64,000 nucleotides of DNA from Eustoma russellianum (lineage: Eukaryota; Streptophyta; Magnoliopsida; Gentianales; Gentianaceae). Under the pieces are notes generated by a model that searched no databases, was not told the DNA's origin, and worked only from the letters and a program-made list of their open reading frames with translations. The stretch lies in the NCBI GenBank assembly GCA_036186865.1, contig AP025055.1:7240518-7304517 (forward strand). The letters run 5' to 3'. Numbering within the stretch: the first letter of the stretch is position 1; each line of letters opens with the position of its first letter. The translations under genes were made by a program, and so were the position numbers. This document shows, in pieces, positions 46,904-58,709 of this stretch.

Positions 46904-48925
46904 TCTCTCCTTTTTAACTTGATGTGGCCGCCCCCTATAGGGTTTCTACCATGTTGAGAATTCTCTTTAATGCCCTTGGTAGATTGCCTTGTGTAGATAT
47001 GATACCACCTTGCTCACTTGGCACATTTTCATTGGATGAATGACTTGGCTTTGCTTACTTGGTACTCTATGATTGATCCAATCTTGTCACCATTTAGTGG
47101 CTGTAAAACCTGAGAATAAAGTGAAAAACATGTGCCAAAAAGATTTTAAAATGTTGCCAAATAATCAACAATTAATCCCTTCAATTTGGAGAAGCAAATT
47201 TGACACCTTAAAGACATAAAATTCGGCCAACAGTAAGTGTCTCATGCTGAATTTTCAGCATGTGTTACATTTGCATAACATTTGAATTGTTACCTTGTGT
47301 AGCTTCCTTCTTTATGTCGCTAACCTTGTGTGGCATATTCTCCACCAATTGAGATGCCAACTAAGCTCCACATAGGCTCCATCTAGCATTTGATAGGCGT
47401 GTATGAAGTCTCCATCATGTGATGAATTTCATTTTTGTAAACTTTGTAAAATAATGCACAATAATTATACAGATATGAAAATTGTAATCAGCCCTTATTT
47501 GAATATTCTAGTACACTTTAACATGTCTTGATTATGTAAAAATTGTCTATATACATGTCACAAGTCATACCAAAAATGTTCCATGTGTTATGTTCGTAGA
47601 AAACCTAATTTTCGACTTTTGTCGATTACACGATTTTTCTCTAATTAAATTCAAACGTTTGCACATGTTATATATATTATGTCACACATAATATGCATAA
47701 AATAAAGTAGATATTCAGCTCATAAGGGTGTTTGAAATGGCGCCTCATGTGCTTAAAAAGTTGCATTTGGAATCTCCACAAATTTAGCCTAATTTTTGGG
47801 TGATTTGTGTGTGCCAACATGGAATCATTTCATGTCTCAATTGAACATGTGAGCCACGAAAGTTTTGGCCATTTTTGAAGTATAGAGGCTGGCCATCTTT
47901 ATATGGCAAGTACGTGACACGTTGGCGAAGTTTCGTTAGTCATCCGATACGACAATTTTTGGTTTATAACCTTGTAACTTGTCACTATAATTTTGTCATC
48001 ACAATGACTTATATCATATGATATAAGACCTGAATATACTCATAAATATGAGGTAAGTATATTGGTGTGACGTTGACATACGTTTGTAATATATGTAACA
48101 TATCGGTAGTACGTCAGAATATATGAGTATTATACCTCTTTATAAATAATCTGAATATATATAATATTTTTTTATAGAAGAATGATTTATTAAAATGCCT
48201 CACTAATGGCGGAGGAATACCATATTACAAAGAATCATCATACAAAAATAGATAGTGCAATGAGCTAATGAGTGCTAATTTCCATTCGCATATGATATGC
48301 CGCATTAAAACCTTGCCAAGTAAAACCACCCTTGTGTATAAAACCTTAGCGAAGGAAAAAGCGTACATATTTATCCGTTTGGAGTGTTTATCCAATATAG
48401 TACAACCAGTAATGAAACATAGGTGGTGATGTGGAATCCTCAAAAACATTCCTTGCGTGGGCAGTCATCGCAGCACAACAACGTGAATGCAAACCCAAAA
48501 AGACGCCGAGTTGGGTAGTCAAATGCACCTCGCAGCCATACCAAGAAAGGATAGACGTAAGGGGCATGCTGGCAAAGAGTGTAACAGTATGTAGTAGGAG
48601 ACAACACATACCCATGTCACCTTGATTCAGTGTGAACCAAGGCGTTCCCTCCAAGTGTTGCCTTTCTCCCCTATGATTTAGCGATTGCTCCGCAAGTGTG
48701 TATCTCCATCCCGTGTTGCGAAGAAGGAGGCGCAACAATGTCATAGCAGCCGTATAGAGGAAGAAGTTGCACCATAGAAAGTTATGTAAGCAAACACATA
48801 AGATCATAACATATATACTGAAGATGACAATAGAAATAAGTAGAAGATCGCATCAGTGTTGCTTGTGTTGTTTAAAAACACAGACAACCATTTGCTTATT
48901 TCGCCAACACATAGTTACACTATGT

Positions 48926-49660
48926 TCAATGTCGGAAAGTAGGCAGCTGCACATCCATGAGAATTGCGCCCCTCACCTCACAAGGAAGGCTTTGGAGAGA
49001 ATGAAATTTGTGATGTCCTGCAGCGCGGTACCCATGCTGGGCAAGTGTATGAGATGCCGTGTTCGCCTCCCGCAGACAATACTGAATAGTCGCTTGATTT
49101 ATAGTGAGGAACATGACTGCCGTTGCAAAATCCGTAGCCAAGGGACCCGTGATAGTGTGTGTCGCCGGCATCATAGAAATAATGAATTTACGATTTCTTT
49201 CAACAATAATATGTTCCTGGTCTTGCGCATAAAGAAGCAGTGCAAATGTCAATGTTAATACTGCTGCAAGCAACGGACTGACTGGAGGGAACAGAAAGCA
49301 AACCGCCGAAACAAATTGACCCTGATCATTCCGCAAGATAGCACCTCCCGCAGCCTAGCCCTGGCCTACTGTCGCATCAACATTGAGTTTCACCTTCCCC
49401 GATTGAGGCAACTCCCACCGTATAAGCCGTAATCGCTTTGTCTATAGGGGAAGGGAATAGGACAAGTGAACTAAATAAGGAATGGTTGTTACAAACTTCT
49501 TACCATTCATCGTGGAACACCATGTATACACGGAGGAACAGACTTTATTCAACAATCGGGTGTAGTTAAAAGCTTCTTCACCAAATCGATTAGTTGCATA
49601 TTCCTTCCAGATTGTCCATGTGACAATGGACGGGACTACCACGCACAACTGGCAAGTCAT
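48926..49660 (-). pseudogene. LINE copy 2 RNase H domain
   Basis: Two frames (49,442-49,660: TWTIWKEYATNRFGEEAFNY; 48,926-49,336: MRNDQGQFVSAV ... YAQDQEHIIVERNRKF). Broken between them by a stop. The acidic residues replaced in copy 1 are replaced here as well (RAAVL; VERNRKF). Confidence 0.8.
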
Positions 49661-50175
49661 TGTTGTGTTATTGGATTAGCGCCACTAGCGGTTTAAATGG
49701 GCTTTGATAGTGCAGTTACTAGGCAGTGATCCCGAGAAAGTGATGGATATTTCTGTCTATAATGGACTAATGCATGGGCAGTGAAGAAAAATATGATCTT
49801 GCATGTCCGAGCTTTGGTGACAAAAAGCGCATTGCGAAGGGAATACCATTTGCCAACATCGTAAATTATCAAATAGTGGCAAGGATCGCGTCCAGAGTCT
49901 CCATAGAAAGAGACGCATATCTGGCTGAGAGCGCGCCCATCAAATATAACGTGATTCCGAAAAATAATCTTCCAAGAACAAAATAGTAGCATAAGCTGAC
50001 TTTAATGAGAACTGTCCATTAGCATCTGGCAGCCAATGTGTGTTAGCCGGTGTATGCTCGACCTTCGACTCCATAAAACTGTGGATGCTACACAGACGCT
50101 TCCCTACTAGAGAGTCATAGATATAGGACTATATATAGCTGATCGAGTACCGTATTTATGTTTACAGAAATCTAT

Positions 50176-51068
50176 CTAAAGCATAGAAGAGTGAAAATGC
50201 TTCAACCAGAGTTGACAGTCATATGCCTTCTGCAAGTGCACTAGATTACAGATACCCAAGCCTCCAGCCTCCGTGGGTAAGCACAATGAAGACCACGTTC
50301 TCGAATAATATTGCCCTTTCCATAGGAATGATTCCATTTTTCGATGCAGAACATCTATTACGCTTTTTGGTAAGCGAGAACTCGCAATGATATGTGTAGG
50401 CATGGAACTCAATATATGATTTAATAAGACGAGCCGTTCAGCCATTGACAACATGTTGGTCGACCATGATGACAGCTTAGCATCAAAGTGAGAGATAAGA
50501 GATGTATAGTACCGTGAGCGGTTGATGCCTTTATACAGAAATGACCTAAGATATTTAATGGGAAAAGAGGATAATCGCATACCCAAGGCAGAAGCTGTGC
50601 CATTAAAGACCCCTTGGCCCACCACTATCTGACTTTTCTGATAATTGACAAGTTGTCCTGATGCTTGTTGATATGTCGTTAAGAAGGTGCGAAACTTCAA
50701 CAGATTGCGGGTTTGACCATTTAAAAATATCAACAAATCATCTGCAAAGGCCAAATGGGAAACACAAGGCACGCGACCTGCAAGAAAACATTTTATAGAA
50801 CCCGATTGTGCTAATGCATTCAACCCACGAGAGAAACCTTCAGAGGATAGAATAAATAACAGTGGCGATAGTGGGTTACCCTGCTTCACCCCTCGCCCTA
50901 CAAAGAAAGGTTCTGTTTGTTTTACTACTGATAAGGATCGAGCAACGAGTAGCCCGCAAATTATTCAACATGAATTGAGTCAACCTGGTATCAAATCCAA
51001 AAACTTGTAAAAGTAGTTCAAGATAGCGCCAACTGACTCGATCAAAAGCTTTAGCCATATCCATCTTG
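50176..51068 (-). pseudogene. LINE copy 2 reverse transcriptase fragment
   Basis: MDMAKAFDRVSWRYLELLLQ, then a frameshift near 50,890 before KQGNPLSPLLF (Asp to Asn in the QGDPLSP motif), FADDLLIFLNG and the thumb region to WLKHFHSS. Longer open frame than in copy 1 (237 aa). Confidence 0.83.
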
Positions 51069-51073
51069 ACCAT

Positions 51074-54000
51074 TGTTGAGAAAAAGGGGTTTGAGTGATT
51101 ACAAAATACATGATTTAAATAACGTGTACTAAAGAAATGCATTACACGTTTTATGACTTAACACGTTTTCGCATGAAACCTGCCTTATATAGTTCATACA
51201 TATTGTTGTCGTACTAACGAGCCATGAAGCCTTAAAGCTTACATCAAATGGCGAACATTTTTTGTGTTTGAACTATTTTCAGGTGCCACCATTAATAAAC
51301 TAAACTAGTTCATTAAGTGAAGTACTTAGTTAAATGAACTAAGTAGTTCATTAAATGGTGATATATTTGGAGAAGACACAAAGGCAACAAATTGAAGAAT
51401 GAAAAGTTTCTCCTCTCCTTTATACACTCCTTATACATATATTTTTATATATATTCAGATTTTTTTAAAAAGGCACTACACACATATATTCCAACGTACT
51501 ACTGACACGTTATATATTTTACGAACGTACGTTAATGTCACACCACTATATATACCTCATATTTATGAGTATATTCAGGTCTTATATCATATGATATAAG
51601 TAATGGTGATGACAAAATTATTACGATGCGTTAAAATGTTCTAAACCAAAAATTGTCGTATCGGGTGAATACTAAAACTTCGCCGACGTGTCACCTACTT
51701 GCCATATATAGATGGCAAGCCCCTACAATTCAAAAATGGCCACAAATTTCGTGGCTTACATGGTATATACAGCCATAAAATCATTCTATGTTGGCACACA
51801 CAAATCACCCTAAATTAAGCCCAAATTGTGGAGATTCCAAATTCAATTTTTGTCACATGTTAGGCGCCACTTTGAAGCATCCATGAGTGCTGATTATTAA
51901 AGTTTAATTTATGTATATTATGTGTAACATAATATATATAACATGTGCAAAAAGTTGGAATTTAATCGGAGAAAAATCGGGTAATCGGCAAACGTCGAAA
52001 ATTCGGTTTTCTACGAACACGACACGTGGAACATTTTTGGCATGACATATAACATGTATCTAGACACTTTTTACATACTCTTTCCATTCTAAAGTGTTCT
52101 AAAAAATCAATTAAGGGCTGATTGGAATATATCATGTGTATAATTATTGTGCACTATTTTACAAAGTTGGCAAAAATAAAATTCAGCACATGCACAAGCT
52201 ATATCACACGCCTACTACAGCTTGTTGGAGCATATGTGGAGCTTTGTTGGCATCTTGATTGGCCAAGAATGAAGCATACAATGTTGGTGACATAAAGAAA
52301 GGAGCTACACAAGGTAACATTTCAAACTTTGTCACATTTGTGACACATGCTGAAAATTCAGCATATGTATTTTATGGCTGGCCAAAATTTTTAAGCTAAA
52401 TGGTGTCCTATTTACTACTCTGAATTATATAGATTGATTGAAAGATAATATGACAATGTTTTAAAAATATCATGGAAATAATATGATGGTATCTTGGAAT
52501 AGCACACATGCTGAAAATTTCAGCATGTGTTGGAATGAATATGGCCGATTTTATGGTCATGATGTTTACTAATTTTATTCTAAAATAAGTAGAAATGTTA
52601 TGTACTAAATGATGATTGATTTCTTCCTTAATTTCAAGGAATTAATCTAATGCAAACATGGCAACAATTTGAATAAGTCTTGATAAAGCACATGCTGATT
52701 ATTTCAGCATGTGGAGAAAGGGGATGGCCGATTTTTTCATAGAAAATTGTGATGAATTGTCTTGCTAATTATGTGGAATTGATATGTTACTTACGACAAC
52801 ATTTTTATGACTAATTGGAACATGTTCTTAAAGGTTATTTTCAGATTTATCTAGTCATCAAATGATGACAACTTTCATCCAATCAATGAGTGCCAAGTAA
52901 GCAAGGGCTTAATGATCATCCAATGAGGAGTTGCCAAGTAAGCAAGGAAATGTCACAATGATTCAATATACTCTTCCAATGACTTAGAAGATAATTTTCA
53001 AAAGAAGAAAGAGGCAGCAAGGGGAGGCTACTATTGATAAAAGGGAAAGAGCAGAACAAATAAAAACACAAGACAAGTCTTACAAGTTTCCAAGATCAAA
53101 AACATTTTCTACTCCTTTCTACACTTCTTTCTTTCTTCTCTCTTAAAGCCTATTGTATTCATATCCATACATCTTGAATAGGCTTCATCTATACAACCAT
53201 ATACTCTATATTGTTGTGAAAGATTGATCAAAGTGTGATCAATCTTGCATCCGATAGGTGGTGGTGTTCGTGATCCTCGTAATCACTTACAAGGTTTGTA
53301 AAGGGTTGGAGTTGGTATGTAACTCCATCAACTCTATGTGGTAAGGTGTTATTTGTGTTTTGTAATTAGTGATAACCGAGGAAGGTGTCCTCGAAGACTT
53401 GAGTAGGTTGATTTAACCGAACCAGTATAAAATTCCTTGTGTTCTTTACTTTCAGCACTTACTTTCAGTTTCCAGCACAGTGCATCATTTTAATCACGTT
53501 CTTAAAAATAGTAAACGAATTTCAAAAATCACAAAACTTTCAGAAAACATAGCCACACGTCTTAAGGTTCATTTGGTGCACGTTTCAACCGTTTTGGACA
53601 AGTATAAATCATTCAAATGTCAAACGTTCTGAGACTAGTGCAGTCTGATTTTCAGGCTTGCAAAGGTTGAGACTTTGAACGTATTTGACTAACTTCCCAA
53701 AAGAATTTTTCAAAACTGTTTCAACCCAATAAAATACACCTAATAAGGGGTTAGTCATTAAATTTTCATAGCATTTGGAATCACGGTTTAATTGGAATTA
53801 ATTTTTGAAATCAGACTACCATTTCTGGCAGATTTTGCGCAATCTGACCACCAACGATTTTTAAAGGGGTTAAAGGTTGAATTTTAATCTGAAATTTTAG
53901 GAGATACTCAAAACATCTGAGACTAAGGTCTCTCTAAATGTCAGAATTTTTGAAGACCTATAACCTAGTTTTCAAAACGTTTCAAAACAGGTCCTGAAAA

Positions 54001-54110
54001 CAGAAAATGTTTTCAGAAGTTGTGTTTTTGGTCTAAAACAATTTTAAAAACTACATTTTCCGCATCCACTATTCAAACCCCCCTACTAGTGGTGTCTTGC
54101 AGATCCTACA
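51074..54110 (+). repeat. Second-subfamily 5' LTR, copy B
   Basis: 3,037 bp, TGTTGAGAAAAAGG to GATCCTACA, inserted at ACCAT (51,069-51,073) exactly as the solo LTR in segment A. Followed by a primer-binding site, so it is a 5' LTR. The partner 3' LTR is missing. Palindromes near 52,350, 52,503 and 52,687. Confidence 0.9.
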
Positions 54111-54112
54111 AG

Positions 54113-54124
54113 TGGTATCAGAGT
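54113..54124 (+). other. Primer-binding site of copy B LTR element
   Basis: TGGTATCAGAGT, two bases after the LTR end; one mismatch (T for C) at the last position to the usual initiator tRNA-Met complement. Confidence 0.8.
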
Positions 54125-54166
54125 GTAGGCACACTCACGGCAAGGAGATCCAACGATCTTTGTGAG

Positions 54167-55030
54167 ATGGCAACCACTAGACACAAAACCAAGCAAGAAG
54201 GTATTCCAAGCCAAAGGCCTCCACTTCTTGATAGTGAGGTACATTCTGATTCCGATTCCGATTCAGATTCTGAACCATCATATCATGATTTGTATGTTCA
54301 ATATCTTGAATTGCATAAGTTGTCTAAGACTCTTGCAAAAGAAAAGAAGCGATTAATTGAAGACAAGAAATTGTTAGAATCTTCTAACACAAATGTTGTG
54401 TCTAAATTAAACGATTCAAAAGAAGAGTCTTCCTGCATCATAAATTCATTAAAGTCTGAAATTTCATGATTGACATCCGAGAACACTGAACTGAAAGTCG
54501 AGATTTCAAATTTGAAATCAAGAAACGAAGATCTAGAAAAGGCTATAAAACAATTCGATACGGATACTTGCATTCTAGATCGTCTCATCTCTTCTCAGAA
54601 GCATGGAAATGATAAAACCGGAGTAGGATACGTTAAAGAAAATAAAGTTCAAAATAAGGCTACAAAATTGATTTTATCTACATCTATGAAACCGCATGAA
54701 ACTATACAACCTAAGAAGAAGACTAGTACACCACTCATCTCATCTCATCGTACTTTTTATTCTTCATATCATACAAAGCGCATTCATGTGCCATATAGAT
54801 ATGAAAGAAAGCCATTGATGTATATACGACATTCATATCATAAAAATGCATCTAGATCACGCCCGGTGCATGCAAACCAAAATGCATATCAAAAACGAAC
54901 ACCATACTATATGCATGATGGGATTCTCGGCCAAAGGCCACATGCATTTGCCCTTAACGTATATTATGTTGCGTCTTCATCACCTTTCTCATCTTTTGGA
55001 AGACCTAGAAAGGTCACCCAAGCTCATTTA
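54167..55030 (+). pseudogene. Internally deleted Sire-like gag
   Basis: ATG at 54,167 (MATTRHKTKQEG). After RPPLLD the UBN2 domain and zinc knuckle are missing; the frame passes straight into a Ser-Asp run and the coiled coil (LAKEKKRLIEDKKLLESS). A TGA after SLKSEIS at about 54,468 is followed by the same frame to GRPRKVTQ. Homology to T1 gag stops at about 55,020, where unrelated sequence begins; the frame runs on to 55,111. Confidence 0.82.
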
Positions 55031-55789
55031 CTCCCTAAATTGCTTTGTCTCTTCTTATTTCTTAAGTTAGTTACTATTGTGGTTAAAAGAGTTACCATGG
55101 AGTACCCATGAGTTTGAACCCGGTCGTTAGGATGTATTTAGTACCTCCATTATGCTTGAGTCACTTTTTAGAATGTTTAATGAGAAAGCTACTAGGTAGT
55201 AAGAGGAAGTATTCATAGTAAAATCTTGATCCCTAATGCTTCCTTCCATGTGTTTCACGGTTTCTAAGGGAAATTTTGAGGAGTTACATATCCTTATAAT
55301 AACATCACATTGTGACTACATCATGCATAACTATTTTGTATAATTGCTTTAGTAAGCAATTAAGGTGTGTAGTTAGCCCTTTTTAGCAAAAAGGTGGTCT
55401 CCTACTCATTACCTCAACCCGGCGGCTTTAATGGGGGAAAAGAAATACTTTTCCCCTTTTTACTTTCTACATCTCATTTAGTAGGACACTAAATGCTAGC
55501 ATAACTTTCCATGCTTTCTTTCGCCAATACTACAAAGGGTTTGTTGCTTGTAATACAAGAACCTCCACTTTTATGTCCCCAATACTCTAGGCCGAGATTT
55601 ATGAGTAATTTTTGGAGGAAGGCTGTCAACTCACATGCTTCATGATTCACACTTGGGGTAGTATACTATTTTCATTTAATATTGAATAAACGTTGGTAAA
55701 GCTTACAACATTCTCCTTCCCAAATATCGTTCTACTGCATCACTTCATACTAACCCCGAATACAGTACTATTTTTAGTGGGGTACAACA
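55031..55789 (-). repeat. G3 3' LTR, partial
   Basis: In minus sense starts TGTTGTACCCCAC directly after a C/G-run polypurine tract, and stops where the Sire-like gag begins at about 55,030, so only the first 760 bp remain. No gene seen. Confidence 0.6.
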
Positions 55790-55803
55790 TCCTCCCCCCC
55801 CCC
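55790..55803 (-). other. G3 polypurine tract
   Basis: Minus strand reads a long G run followed by AGGA just before the LTR start; preceded by TTTCGAGGATGAAACTT, closely like the matching region of G2 (TTTCAAGGACGAAACTT). Confidence 0.82.
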
Positions 55804-56540
55804 TTAATATAAGTTTCATCCTCGAAACTGGAATTAGTATAGTATAAGCTTTTATGTTTCTTTATGCCTCTTCATGACATCTCATATATTCCTCTTTCCT
55901 ATAAAATCTATGATTTCTCTTTCAAGGCAGGAATTGAATAAAGGTATCATAATTTAATGAATTATTTAAAATCTTATGCCACACAAGATCCCGCTAGATC
56001 GTAACGTCACTGCTAGAGTGTGTTGGATAATCCCCACTTATAATTCTGGACCTATGCCCAATCGTATCATAAATATCAAACCCGACCTCTCCAACGGCCT
56101 TGTGACGCTTCCGTCCGACATATTTCATTATTTACATCATTTCTATGAATTCACTCTTAAGGAATACCTACATGCAGAATGACTAACAATTACATGTCTC
56201 CCGGTTCATATACGACTCGTTAGTTGTTTACCCGTAGTGGGTCAAATAAATCATCGATTCTTAAGTAGTGTAGCGGGTGCCTATTCTTTATTGTAGTCTT
56301 GTTGAGCTCTATTTATCCAGGTACTTATCTTATTGTTGAGGGCCCAAAACTTTGTAACGTGTTCTAGTTTTCATGCTCTAGTTGTGCTACTCTAGTTGTT
56401 TGCTTTGCCCACTTACCACTGATTATGTAGAAATCTTTCCTCAAGGTTCCTTATCACATCGCTCTATGACTATTCATACTTGGGAAATAAGCAAGGTAAA
56501 ACATAGGTACCTTGTATCTTAAGTTGGACAGTCAGATGTA
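55804..56540 (-). pseudogene. G3 pol remnants with RT scrap
   Basis: Only 56,232-56,320 is recognisable: RT motif ELNKTTIKNRHPL and RIDDLFDPLR. The match ends at a CGG codon followed by GTAAAC, the same codon at which G2 has its GTAAGC donor. The rest to the polypurine tract has stops in all frames and no clear domain; a large deletion has removed palm, RNase H and integrase. Confidence 0.6.
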
Positions 56541-57283
56541 CCTGTTTGCGGTTTGTATGTTTTAGAGATCCCTGGGTAAATCATTCTTCAATGCAGACTA
56601 GTGTTCCTTGTTGTTTTGTTGTTAGTTCTATATGAATATGGCTGCCACCTTCTACCTCTTTTCTTAATACGCTCATTAAGTCTTTTATTTCGTTCTTCCA
56701 TTATCTTATTATCGCGCTCCGCTCTATAACAGTCCTCCAACAGCTCCTTAAAAGTCCTTGAATATGCCTTGACTAACCGAGTCTTAATCTAAAAGCTTAG
56801 ACCACGCATAAATCTTGTCACTTTATACTTTTCGTCTTCCATAATCATGGGAGCATACCGACCTAATGTAATAAATTGACGGGCATACTCTGAGACTGTG
56901 GTGTCCAGTTCTTGTTTTAGCGCATCAAATTCTTCAATCCTCTTTATGACAAAGTCCAGGGAGAGGAAAGTCCCACAAAATTCTTCTAGAAATCTCGCCC
57001 AGGCTATCGGTCGAGGTAGTGGCTGGATACTCGTTCTCCACCACTGGATGGCCTTACCAATCAGAAATGGCCGGACAATTCGTGCCCTTATCTCATCCGG
57101 CACCCGTTCCCACAAAAAGTTACTCTCGACTTCGTTCAACCATTGCTCTGCTTCCTTCGGGCTAGACTCCCCGCCAGATCTCGAAACTTGTGCTTTAACT
57201 AGTTGTCGATAATAAAATCCACTGCTTCCTAGGGGTGACAGGGATGATATCAGTTTATCGGTCTGTGATGTCATCTGTACCAC
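56541..57283 (-). pseudogene. G3 gag
   Basis: Retrotransposon-gag domain: EAEQWLNEVESNFLWERVPD, RPFLIGKAIQWWRT, RFLEEFCGTFLSLDF, EYARQFITLGRYAP, then a stop at 56,789 and, in a continuing frame, KELLEDCYRAERDNK. The N-terminus is replaced by the junction with the integrase fragment near 57,270. Tekay-like in layout but clearly diverged from G1/G2. Confidence 0.8.
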
Positions 57284-58709
57284 GTAGTTTCTTAGTTTTA
57301 CTTCTTGTTAAGGATCCTTGATCTTGCATTTTCGTAACATTATGTGCATTCTCATTATCTTGACATAGATGAGGGTTATGAACCTCATCATTCCCCCCTT
57401 CTTCAAAATGATTTGACCTCGAATCTAAATCATCACCAAAAGAGGTAAGATCAGCAACGTTAAAAGTATGAGAATTTGAACCATACTTACTCTCAGGAAG
57501 GTCAAGAATGTAAGCATTATCTCCAACCTTTTGAAATACCTTGAAAGGGCCATCTCCTCTTGGCATGAGTTTAGATTTCCTTTCTCTGGGAAACCTTTCT
57601 TTCCTTAAATGCAGCCAAACAAGATCACCTGGTTCAAATAAAACTTCCTTGCGTCCTTTGTTAGCTTGTTTTGCATATTGTTTATTTTTCTTCTCAAGTT
57701 GTAGCTTAACCTTAGCATGCAATTTCTTAATCAGTTCAGCCTTATTCTTACCGCCAATACTTGCACGTTCATGAACAGGAATAGGCACAAGATCAAGTGG
57801 AGACAAAGGATTGAAACCATATACAACTTCAAATGGTGAATGAGTGGTGCCACTGTGAACACTTCTATTATAAGCAAATTCAATATATGGCAAGCAATCT
57901 TCCCAATTCTTAAGGTTCTCCTGAATTATAGCATCCAATAATTGAGACAAAGTTCTATTCACAACTTCAGTTTGACCATCTGTTTGGGGGTGAGCAGTAG
58001 TAGAAAATAAGAGTTTTGTTCCAAGTTTACCCCACAACACACGCCAAAAGTGACTTAAGAACTTAACATCTCGATCACTAACAATGGTTCTAGGCATGCC
58101 ATGTAGACGTACAACTTCCTGAAAGAACAAGTTTGCAACGTGAGACGCATCATCAACCTTTTTACAAACTATGAAGTGTGCCATTTTAGAAAATCTGTCA
58201 ACGACGACAAATACACTATCACTTCCATTTTTTGATCTAGGTAATCCCAAGACAAAGTCCATAGATATATCAATCCAAGGTGACATAGGGACATGTAATG
58301 GGGTGTACAAACCATGTTGATGTGATGTAGATTTAGCTTTCTTGCAAGTTATACAACTTCCACAAACCTTCTCTACATCAACTCTCATATGAGGCCAGAA
58401 GAAACATTCCTTTAACATCTCTAATGTCTTAAAGATACCAAAGTGACCCATTAAACATCCACCATGTGCTTCTTTAACAAGTATCTCTCTGACAGAACAC
58501 TTAGGTATGCACAATTTTCTTTCTTTAAACAAATATCCATCATGTAAATAATACTTACCAAATGGAGAATTGGCACATGCATCAAATATTGACTGAAAGT
58601 CAGGATCAGATGTATACAATTCCTTGATGCACTCAAATCCAAGCAAATCAACTCCAGTACTTCTGTTTGACCAACTCTTACTAAGCATTTCATTTAGGAC
58701 AAACCACAA
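57255..58709 (-). CDS. Intact CRM-type integrase ORF
   Basis: 484-aa open frame. HHCC domain (H82, H89, C119, C122), catalytic D151 (SMDFVLG), D212 (SDRDVKF) and E248 (TDGQTEVV) with D-35-E spacing, then the C-terminal [14 protein letters not shown] and [22 protein letters not shown], and a tail ending LTRSKTKKL. Wording is closest to CRM/centromeric chromovirus integrase, from memory. The ATG is probably fortuitous: the fragment starts just after the RNase H end. No RT, LTR or primer site goes with it. It sits between G3 LTR and gag, with its last codons over the gag junction. Confidence 0.8.
   Translation of the reverse strand: MWFVLNEMLSKSWSNRSTGVDLLGFECIKELYTSDPDFQSIFDACANSPFGKYYLHDGYLFKERKLCIPKCSVREILVKEAHGGCLMGHFGIFKTLEMLKECFFWPHMRVDVEKVCGSCITCKKAKSTSHQHGLYTPLHVPMSPWIDISMDFVLGLPRSKNGSDSVFVVVDRFSKMAHFIVCKKVDDASHVANLFFQEVVRLHGMPRTIVSDRDVKFLSHFWRVLWGKLGTKLLFSTTAHPQTDGQTEVVNRTLSQLLDAIIQENLKNWEDCLPYIEFAYNRSVHSGTTHSPFEVVYGFNPLSPLDLVPIPVHERASIGGKNKAELIKKLHAKVKLQLEKKNKQYAKQANKGRKEVLFEPGDLVWLHLRKERFPRERKSKLMPRGDGPFKVFQKVGDNAYILDLPESKYGSNSHTFNVADLTSFGDDLDSRSNHFEEGGNDEVHNPHLCQDNENAHNVTKMQDQGSLTRSKTKKLRGTDDITDR

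Larger units (their letters stand above)
45868..48173 (-). repeat. Reversed Sire-like LTR, copy B
   Basis: Duplicate of 22,483-23,499 plus 31,559-32,737, here without T1. It begins TGTAGGACCTG, the complement of the LTR end, and reaches LTR position about 400 at the LINE border. It includes the (GAA)n microsatellite at 46,792-46,822 and the empty T1 target. Confidence 0.85.
48174..51068 (-). mobile_element. LINE-1 type element, copy 2 (5'-truncated)
   Basis: Duplicate of copy 1: 3' A-run at 48,167-48,173, conserved hairpin block at 48,293-48,374 (two stem positions mutated), RNase H (48,926-49,336 and 49,442-49,660), zf-RVT region around 49,690-49,990, RT (50,176-51,068). The same LTR insertion at ACCAT cuts the RT in both. 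The 36-bp internal copy seen in copy 1 is absent. Confidence 0.87.

Noticed and set aside
54020..55111. Possible host gene with coiled coil and Tyr/His-rich tail
   Set aside because: Matches the Gag C-terminal half of T1 and follows an LTR and primer-binding site.
55804..56232. Complete intron in G3 RT
   Set aside because: Only the donor side matches. No acceptor followed by the RT palm could be found before the element's 3' end.
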